Below are positions 58,712 through 64,000 of a stretch of DNA of 64,000 bases, piece after piece. The position numbers and the translations under genes were made by a program. Where the stretch lies: the NCBI RefSeq assembly GCF_007197755.1, contig NZ_CP041636.1:3074001-3138000 (forward strand). Reading direction: 5' to 3'. Below the pieces are notes generated by a model. The model was not told where the DNA came from, made no database searches, and saw only the letters and a program-made list of their open reading frames with translations. Origin of the DNA: Ferrovibrio terrae (GTDB taxonomy: Bacteria > Pseudomonadota > Alphaproteobacteria > Ferrovibrionales > Ferrovibrionaceae). Each line of letters begins with the position of its first letter. Position 1 is the first letter of the stretch.

Positions 58712-58966
58712 ATGATTACAAAGAAAAAATTCAGAATGACACTCAAGGAGTGGGTGATCTGTTATGTCGGCGCGCTCGGCCTGGGCGGCCTTGGCTGGGT
58801 GGCGACCGGCAACCAGTGGGTCGGCTTTGGCAGTATCGTCATCTTCACGGCGGTCTACGTGCTCTGGCTCAAGGCGAAGAAGGCCGCCGCCGAGCCGGTC
58901 GTGATCTCGACCGAAGGGCTCAGCCGCCAGCAGAAGCGCGACATGAAGCGGAAGGGAAAGATTTAG
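58712..58966 (+). CDS. Hypothetical small membrane protein, 84 residues
   Basis: Two predicted transmembrane helices (about 12-30 and 33-50) and a cytoplasmic basic tail rich in Lys and Arg (RQQKRDMKRKGKI). The first codons are AT-rich (ITKKKFRMTLKEW), unlike the GC-rich rest. No family recognised. Confidence 0.65.
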   Translation: MITKKKFRMTLKEWVICYVGALGLGGLGWVATGNQWVGFGSIVIFTAVYVLWLKAKKAAAEPVVISTEGLSRQQKRDMKRKGKI

Positions 58967-58994
58967 ATTTCAGTTTGTTATGATAAATATCTGA

Positions 58995-59717
58995 TCAAGT
59001 AGTGCAGCTGGTGCCAAGGCGATCGAGCAGGGCGCCTTCTACAGTGTCACGTAAGATCAGGTCGACCTCTGGCAGCGTCGGCGTCAGGCCCAGATCGGCC
59101 AGCGAGGTGACGCCGAAAGGTTCGGCCGCCGTGTTCTGGATGCCGCAGGCGACGATGCCGCCGTAATGGTCCAGGTTGGGATCGACGTTCAGGCTCAGGC
59201 CGTGGAAGGTGATCCAGTGGCGGACCCGGACGCCGATGGCGGCGATCTTGTCCTCGCGGCCCGGCCCCTGGTCGGGGCGGTCGACCCAGACGCCGACCCG
59301 GCCGTCGCGGATCGCACCGGTGACGTTGAAGCGGGCGAGGCTGGCGATCACCCAGTCCTCCATCCGGCAGACGAAGGCGCGGACGTCGCGGCCGCGCCTG
59401 GTCAGGTCCAGCATCAGGTAGACCACCCGCTGGCCCGGCCCATGGTAGGTGTACTGGCCGCCCCGGCCGGTGGCGAAGACCGGAAACTGGGGGGTTAGAA
59501 GGTCGGCGGGTTTGGCCGAGGTGCCGGCGGTATAGAGCGGCGGATGCTCCAGCAGCCAGATCGCCTCGCTGGCCCGGCCGGCGTGGATGTCCGCCACCCG
59601 GGCTTCCATCGCGGCCTGGGCGGCCTCATAGGCCACCGGAGCGTCGCTGATGATCCAGTCCACCGGTCCGGCCGGGGTCTGGAGGATCTGGTTGGGGGGC
59701 GGAAGGACGGGAGGCAT
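58995..59717 (-). CDS. lipB: Octanoyltransferase LipB
   Basis: A 240-residue enzyme moving octanoyl groups from acyl carrier protein to lipoyl domains, the step before LipA. The active-site Cys is in IVACGIQ, the catalytic Lys in [10 protein letters not shown], and [12 protein letters not shown] forms the substrate pocket. It is divergent from the fliN-like gene across 68 nt. With lipA at 5.8-6.8 kb the window contains the full de novo lipoylation pathway. Confidence 0.97.
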   Translation of the reverse strand: MPPVLPPPNQILQTPAGPVDWIISDAPVAYEAAQAAMEARVADIHAGRASEAIWLLEHPPLYTAGTSAKPADLLTPQFPVFATGRGGQYTYHGPGQRVVYLMLDLTRRGRDVRAFVCRMEDWVIASLARFNVTGAIRDGRVGVWVDRPDQGPGREDKIAAIGVRVRHWITFHGLSLNVDPNLDHYGGIVACGIQNTAAEPFGVTSLADLGLTPTLPEVDLILRDTVEGALLDRLGTSCTT

Positions 59718-59785
59718 GACCTTAAGACTGTGCTAACCTTGCAGGGGTTACTTAAGCCCTGCGACGGCCCAAAGGAAGGTTTGGT

Positions 59786-60022
59786 ATGGCGACCAATGCG
59801 GTCAACGACGTTTCGGTCGAAATCTCGGTGGTGCTGGGCAAGGCCACCATGCCGATCCACCAGGTGCTCAAGGTGGGCCGTGGCGCCGTCATCGAGCTGG
59901 ATGCCAGCGTGGATGACCATGCCTGGATCTTCGCCAACAACAAGCTGATTGCCCGCGGCGAGATCGTGATTTCCGGCGAGAAGGTCGCCGTCTCGATCAC
60001 GGATACGATGTCGGACGATTAA
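59786..60022 (+). CDS. fliN: FliN-like SpoA-domain protein (flagellar motor switch)
   Basis: A 78-residue protein consisting of little more than a SpoA domain: VSVEISVVLGKATMPIHQVLKVGRGAVIELD and IARGEIVISGEKVAVSI match flagellar FliN C-ring subunits. It is short compared with the usual 100-140 residues, and no flagellar gene is adjacent. Either it is the cell's working FliN placed outside the flagellar cluster, or an orphan paralogue or type III secretion analogue. Confidence 0.85.
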   Translation: MATNAVNDVSVEISVVLGKATMPIHQVLKVGRGAVIELDASVDDHAWIFANNKLIARGEIVISGEKVAVSITDTMSDD

Positions 60023-60050
60023 AGCTGCGTTTTTAAGGCCTTGGGCAGCC

Positions 60051-60079
60051 TTGAATACCCCGGCGGGATTTGCTATTCC
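60051..60079 (+). promoter_or_regulatory. tRNA-Leu promoter
   Basis: TTGAAT (60051-60056), a 17-nt spacer and TATTCC (60074-60079), followed by a GC-rich discriminator (CCGCGTCGCC) as is usual for stringently controlled stable-RNA genes. The tRNA begins about 18 nt later. Confidence 0.55.
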
Positions 60080-60097
60080 CCCGCGTCGCCCGAAAAT

Positions 60098-60184
60098 GCG
60101 GTCGTGGCGGAATTGGTAGACGCGCAGCCTTGAGGTGGCTGTGGCCGAAAGGCCGTGAAAGTTCGAGTCTTTTCGACCGCACCA
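60098..60184 (+). tRNA. tRNA-Leu, anticodon GAG
   Basis: An 87-nt class II tRNA with a long variable arm (GGCC-GAAA-GGCC) and encoded CCA (60182-60184). Acceptor stem GCGGTCG/CGACCGC; anticodon stem CAGCC/GGCTG around TTGAGGT, giving GAG for CUU/CUC codons. Confidence 0.96.
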
Positions 60185-60307
60185 TTCGATCGACACTCTC
60201 CTTTATTCCCAGTGCTTTCATCTGAGGGCAGGCTGTTGTAAGCCTGATTTCCCCCACGGCATCCCGTGCCGGGATGCCCTGATCGTACTGATCCTGCGAG
60301 AGTTTTT

Positions 60308-62614
60308 ATGACATCCGATCTCGACCGCGCGGCGCTGGAATACCACCGGCTGCCGAAGCCGGGTAAACTCGAAATCACCCCCACCAAGCCGCTCGGCACC
60401 CAGCGTGACCTGGCGCTGGCCTACAGCCCCGGCGTCGCCGCCGCCTGCAACGCCATCGTCGAGGATCCGGCCCAGGCCGCCGAGCTGACCGCGCGCGGCA
60501 ACCTGATCGGCGTGATCTCCAACGGCACCGCCGTGCTGGGCCTGGGCAATATCGGGCCTCTCGCCTCGAAGCCGGTGATGGAAGGCAAGGCGGTACTGTT
60601 CAAGAAGTTCGCCGGCATCGACGTCTTCGACATCGAGATCAACGAAACCGATCCCGACAAGCTGGTGCAGATCATCGCGGCGCTGGAGCCGACCTTCGGC
60701 GGCATCAACCTGGAAGACATCAAGTCGCCGGAATGCTTCGTGGTCGAGCGCGCGCTGCGCCAGAAGATGAAGATCCCGGTCTTCCACGACGACCAGCACG
60801 GTACGGCGATCACCGTGGCGGCTGCGGTGCTGAACGGGCTGCGCGTGGTCGGCAAGACGATCGAGGATGTGCGGCTGGTCGCCAGCGGCGCGGGCGCTGC
60901 GGCGCTGGCCTGCCTCGATCTGCTGGTCGAACTGGGCGTGAAGAAAGAGAATATCGTCGTCTCCGATATCGTCGGCGTGGTCTACGAGGGCCGCACCGAA
61001 CAGATGGACGAGTTCAAGGCGCGTTATGCGCGGCCGACCAACCACCGCACACTGGGCGACGCGATTGCCGGCGCCGACGTCTTCCTCGGGCTGTCAGCCG
61101 CCAATGTGCTGAAGCCGGAGATGGTCGAGAAGATGGGGCCGAAGCCGCTGATTCTCGCGCTGGCGAATCCGACACCGGAAATCCTGCCGGAAGCGGCCAA
61201 GGCGGTGCGGCCCGACGCGATCCTGGCGACCGGGCGTTCGGACTACCCGAACCAGGTCAACAACGTGCTGTGCTTCCCGTTCCTGTTCCGCGGCGCACTG
61301 GATGTCGGCGCGACCACGATCAACACCGAGATGGAACTGGCCGCCGTCCGCGCCATCGCCGATCTTGCCATGGCGGAAATCTCCGATGTGGTGGCGCGCG
61401 CCTATGGCAATGACGAGGACCTGAGTTTCGGTCCGGAATACTTCATCCCGAAGCCCTTCGATCCGCGCCTGATCCTGCAGATCGCGCCGGCCGTCGCCCA
61501 GGCGGCGATGGACAGCGGCGTGGCCACGCGACCGATCACCGACATGAAGGCCTATCGCGAAGGGCTGGAGCGTTTCGTCTATCGCACCGGTTTCGTGATG
61601 CGGCCGACGTTTGAGCGCGCCAAGCGCAAGCCGCTGCGCCTGATCTATGCCGAAGGCGAGGACGAGCGCGTGCTGCGCGCCGCCCAGATCGTGCTGGACG
61701 ACAAGGTGGCCGTGCCGACCCTGATCGGCCGCCGCGCCGTGGTGGAAAAGCGTATCGAGAAGCTCGGCCTGCGCCTGAAGATCGGCGAGAATGTCGAACT
61801 GATCGACCCCGAGCGCGATGATCGGTACCACGAATACTGGACCGGCTATCTGGCGCTGATGAATCGCAAGGGTGTGGCGCCCGATGACGCCCGCATCATG
61901 ATCCGTACCAACACTACCGTGATTGCTGCCATGGCGGTACAGCGCGGCGAGGCGGATGCGATGATCTGCGGCGCAGTGGGGCAGTATGACCAGCATCTGC
62001 CGCATATCCAGGATGTGATCGGCCTGCGCAGCGGCGTCACGCTGCCGGCAGCCATGCAGCTCCTCGTCTTGCCGCACGGCATGCTGTTCATCACCGATAC
62101 CAATGTCAGTCTCGACCCCACCGCCGAGGAGATCGTGGCGATCACGCAGATCTCGGCCGACGAAGTGCGCCGCTTCGGTGTGGTGCCGAAGATCGCGCTG
62201 GTGTCGCATTCCAATTTCGGCACCTCGTCGTCGCCTTCGGCTCTGAAGATGCGCGAGGCGACCCGCCGCCTGCACCAGCTGATGCCCGATGTGGAGATCG
62301 AGGGCGAGATGAAGGCCGATGCCGCCGTCTCGGAAGCGATCCGCGAGAAGCTGATGCCCGGCAACGGCCTGAAGGGCAGCGCCAATTTGCTGGTGATGCC
62401 CAACCAGGATGCCGCCAATATCTCGGCCAACCTGGTGCGCCAGATGGAGCAGGGCTTCTATGTCGGCCCGATCCTGATGGGCATGGCGAAGTCGGCGCAT
62501 ATCGTGTCGCGCAATGTCACCGTGCGCGGCCTGGTCAATATGAGCGCCGTCGCCGTGGTCGATGCGCAGGATCATGCCGAAGGCGTGATGGGGCGCGGGG
62601 CTGCCGGCGCTTAA
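60308..62614 (+). CDS. maeB: NADP-type malic enzyme with C-terminal phosphotransacetylase-like domain
   Basis: A 768-residue MaeB-type fusion. Residues of about 1-425 form the malic enzyme ([21 protein letters not shown], with the nucleotide motif [15 protein letters not shown]), decarboxylating malate to pyruvate. Residues of about 435-768 form a phosphotransacetylase-like domain ([32 protein letters not shown]) which is usually regulatory, sensing acetyl-CoA. ATG 60308 was chosen because homology begins there; the frame extends upstream to 60266. It is convergent with the LysR gene, sharing TTAA as both stop codons. Confidence 0.96.
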   Translation: MTSDLDRAALEYHRLPKPGKLEITPTKPLGTQRDLALAYSPGVAAACNAIVEDPAQAAELTARGNLIGVISNGTAVLGLGNIGPLASKPVMEGKAVLFKKFAGIDVFDIEINETDPDKLVQIIAALEPTFGGINLEDIKSPECFVVERALRQKMKIPVFHDDQHGTAITVAAAVLNGLRVVGKTIEDVRLVASGAGAAALACLDLLVELGVKKENIVVSDIVGVVYEGRTEQMDEFKARYARPTNHRTLGDAIAGADVFLGLSAANVLKPEMVEKMGPKPLILALANPTPEILPEAAKAVRPDAILATGRSDYPNQVNNVLCFPFLFRGALDVGATTINTEMELAAVRAIADLAMAEISDVVARAYGNDEDLSFGPEYFIPKPFDPRLILQIAPAVAQAAMDSGVATRPITDMKAYREGLERFVYRTGFVMRPTFERAKRKPLRLIYAEGEDERVLRAAQIVLDDKVAVPTLIGRRAVVEKRIEKLGLRLKIGENVELIDPERDDRYHEYWTGYLALMNRKGVAPDDARIMIRTNTTVIAAMAVQRGEADAMICGAVGQYDQHLPHIQDVIGLRSGVTLPAAMQLLVLPHGMLFITDTNVSLDPTAEEIVAITQISADEVRRFGVVPKIALVSHSNFGTSSSPSALKMREATRRLHQLMPDVEIEGEMKADAAVSEAIREKLMPGNGLKGSANLLVMPNQDAANISANLVRQMEQGFYVGPILMGMAKSAHIVSRNVTVRGLVNMSAVAVVDAQDHAEGVMGRGAAGA

Positions 62615-63498
62615 TGCCCCAGCACGGCGCGGTCGGTGGCTGCGTCCCAGTCATGGCCGGCGGCGAAATCGCGCAGCTGCGCCAGTGCGGCATGCGTATC
62701 GTCGCGCCAGAGCAGTCCGATGCGATGCATGTCGCGCAGTTCGGGCAGGGTGAGCGTGGCCACCGCATCGCTGATCAGCCAGTGCGGCAGCAGCGCCACC
62801 CCGATCCCTGCTTCCACCAGCGCCAGTAACGCCGCATCGCTCTCGGCCCGGCCGATGATGCGCGGCCGTACATTCAATCCGTCGAACAATTTCTCCGCTG
62901 CCGGCATGATTTCCGCCTGCGGCCGGATCACGAAGGGCTGATCCTGCAGATCGCTGATCCGTGCGCTGTTGCGCCGGGCCAGCGGATGCTTTGGCGGTAC
63001 GGCCAGCAGGTAGCGCTGGCGGAACAGCGTCAGGCTGTGGTCGTCGCTGTCATCGCCGAGCGGCAGGATGGCGGCGTCGATACGGCCGAGATCGAGCCGG
63101 CGCGTCAGCGTGGCAGCCGGCGCTTCCAGAATCTCCAGCGCGACATCGGGATGGGCAGAGGCGAAACCGCCGAGCAGGGCGGTCAGCCGGCGTTGCGGCA
63201 GGCCGGGAATGTAGCCGAGCCGCAGACGCAGTTTGGTTGGCCGGCCTTCCTGGCGCAGGTCGTGCCGCGCCGCCGTCCACTCCTGCAGCAGCAGGCGGGC
63301 GCGCGGCAGGAAACGGGCGCCGGCCGGGGTGAGTTGCGGCGCGCGGCTGCGCTCGAACAGACTGGCGCCCAGCGACTCTTCCAGTCGCTTGATCCCGGCC
63401 GACAGCGTCGGCTGGGTGACGTTGGCGCGTTCAGCTCCGCGGGTGAAGCTGCCGGTTTCGGCCACGGCCATGAAATAGCGGATCAGGGTCAGGTTCAT
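62611..63498 (-). CDS. LysR-family transcriptional regulator
   Basis: A 295-residue LTTR. The N-terminal helix-turn-helix is in GSFTRGAERANVTQPTLSAGIKRLEESLG, and the rest is the periplasmic-binding-like effector domain. Divergent from the thioesterase gene, which is the likely target; a T-N11-A palindrome lies just upstream of its start. Effector unknown. Confidence 0.93.
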   Translation of the reverse strand: MNLTLIRYFMAVAETGSFTRGAERANVTQPTLSAGIKRLEESLGASLFERSRAPQLTPAGARFLPRARLLLQEWTAARHDLRQEGRPTKLRLRLGYIPGLPQRRLTALLGGFASAHPDVALEILEAPAATLTRRLDLGRIDAAILPLGDDSDDHSLTLFRQRYLLAVPPKHPLARRNSARISDLQDQPFVIRPQAEIMPAAEKLFDGLNVRPRIIGRAESDAALLALVEAGIGVALLPHWLISDAVATLTLPELRDMHRIGLLWRDDTHAALAQLRDFAAGHDWDAATDRAVLGH

Positions 63499-63503
63499 CG
63501 GCC

Positions 63504-63518
63504 ATAGAAAAACCCTAT
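63504..63518. promoter_or_regulatory. LysR-type T-N11-A box
   Basis: ATAG and CTAT form an inverted repeat around AAAAACC, fitting the T-N11-A rule of LysR regulators, 6 nt upstream of the LysR start in the 109-nt divergent gap. AATCGATT at about 63534 may be a second half. Confidence 0.5.
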
Positions 63519-63607
63519 CCAGTTGATAAAAACAATCGATTTTCTCTATTTAGCCTTTCGCGGTATCACGGAAGCCAGAGGAAACCGCCGGGGAAAGGCC
63601 TTAAGCC

Positions 63608-64000
63608 ATGACCGAGAAATATGTCGAGACGCTTCGCCTGATGACTCAGGCCTGGCAGTGCGATCATCTGGGCCATGTGAATGTCAGCTTCTACATGGGC
63701 TGGATCGGCGATGCGGCCTTTGCCGTGGCCGCCCTGCATGGCTGGCCGCGCGAGCAGATGATGGCCGAACAGGCCGGCGTGGCCGCCGTGAAGGCCGAGG
63801 TGGAGTATCAGGCCGAACTGCATGGCGGGGATCTGGTGCGGATGGAAAGTACGGTCGAAAGCATTGGCGAACGCAAGATCGTGTTCCGCCACCGCCTGAT
63901 CCGTGTTGGTGACGATAAGCAGGTGATGATGGCGCGGCTGACCGGCGTGTGCATCGATCTGGTCAAGCGCCGTTCACGACCGTTTCCGCACAGCTTCGTG
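63608..64000 (+). CDS. Acyl-CoA thioesterase, hotdog fold (3' truncated by window edge)
   Basis: The open frame from ATG 63608 runs 131 codons to the window end without a stop. WQCDHLGHVNVSFYMGWIGDA places the catalytic Asp as in the 4-hydroxybenzoyl-CoA thioesterase (FcbC/YbgC) group, and the strands VKAEVEYQAELHGGDLV and VFRHRLIRV complete the fold. Divergent from LysR. The substrate is probably a short or aromatic acyl-CoA. Confidence 0.88.
   Translation, partial: MTEKYVETLRLMTQAWQCDHLGHVNVSFYMGWIGDAAFAVAALHGWPREQMMAEQAGVAAVKAEVEYQAELHGGDLVRMESTVESIGERKIVFRHRLIRVGDDKQVMMARLTGVCIDLVKRRSRPFPHSFV

Overview
The window is GC-rich chromosomal DNA from an alphaproteobacterium, most likely a Rhodospirillales-type lineage. 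The support is gene content and order: a pdhA-pdhB-pdhC-lpd operon whose E1-beta carries its own lipoyl domain, the nifR3/dusB-ntrB-ntrC-ntrY-ntrX-trkA-hfq-hflX series, a fused ispDF, and consecutive queA-tgt. I cannot name the genus from sequence alone. No insertion sequence, prophage, CRISPR array or rRNA is visible. Most of the window is ordinary housekeeping DNA, with accessory blocks at about 36-44 kb, 48-53 kb and 53-58 kb.

Layout. 0-7 kb: pyruvate dehydrogenase complex (pdhA is cut by the left edge), a divergent SDR, lpd, lipoyl synthase lipA and a Coq10/RatA-like START protein. 7-11 kb: malonyl-CoA decarboxylase, then pncC/cinA-C, pgpA and ispDF on the minus strand. 11-20 kb: dusB and the two nitrogen two-component systems NtrBC and NtrYX, then trkA and a D-amino-acid aminotransferase. 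21-31 kb: hfq, hflX, an inositol-phosphatase-family gene, gyrA, coaD, two cyclophilins, queA, tgt, a 33-codon membrane ORF and a lipoprotein. 31-35 kb: tRNA-Lys(UUU) and a run of small uncharacterised genes. 35-44 kb: a degradative-looking accessory set (SDR, fluoroacetate-dehalogenase-like hydrolase, P450, MlrC-type M81 peptidase, orphan TTT solute-binding protein, TetR regulator with Rieske oxygenase). 44-48 kb: chemoreceptor, acylphosphatase, NAD(P)-binding protein, YciI. 48-53 kb: arsenic resistance island (acr3, arsC, arsR1, MFS, arsO-like, arsR2), all on the minus strand. 53-58.4 kb: iron-uptake surface-signalling set (ECF sigma, FecR, TonB receptor, PepSY protein). 58.4-64 kb: a small membrane protein, lipB, an orphan fliN-like gene, tRNA-Leu(GAG), malic enzyme-PTA fusion, LysR regulator and a thioesterase cut by the right edge.

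How the genes connect. LipA and LipB supply the lipoyl groups used by PdhB and PdhC. DusB-NtrBC-NtrYX is a nitrogen-control operon. QueA and Tgt are two steps of queuosine synthesis. The ars island pairs two ArsR repressors whose cysteines are placed differently, which suggests two independently evolved arsenite-sensing sites, with an ArsO-like flavoprotein that ends in a cysteine-rich tail. A Fur-like box precedes the sigma/FecR/TonB set.

The most interesting items for follow-up are the cysteine tail of the ArsO-like protein, the two-repressor ars control with an operator overlapping a start codon, a TetR gene predicted to be leaderless with its operator inside the promoter spacer, an unusual anticodon stem in tRNA-Lys, and a block of co-oriented unknown genes at 32.5-34.8 kb. 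I did not find anything I can assert to be a wholly new system. All family assignments are from reading the sequence, with no database search.
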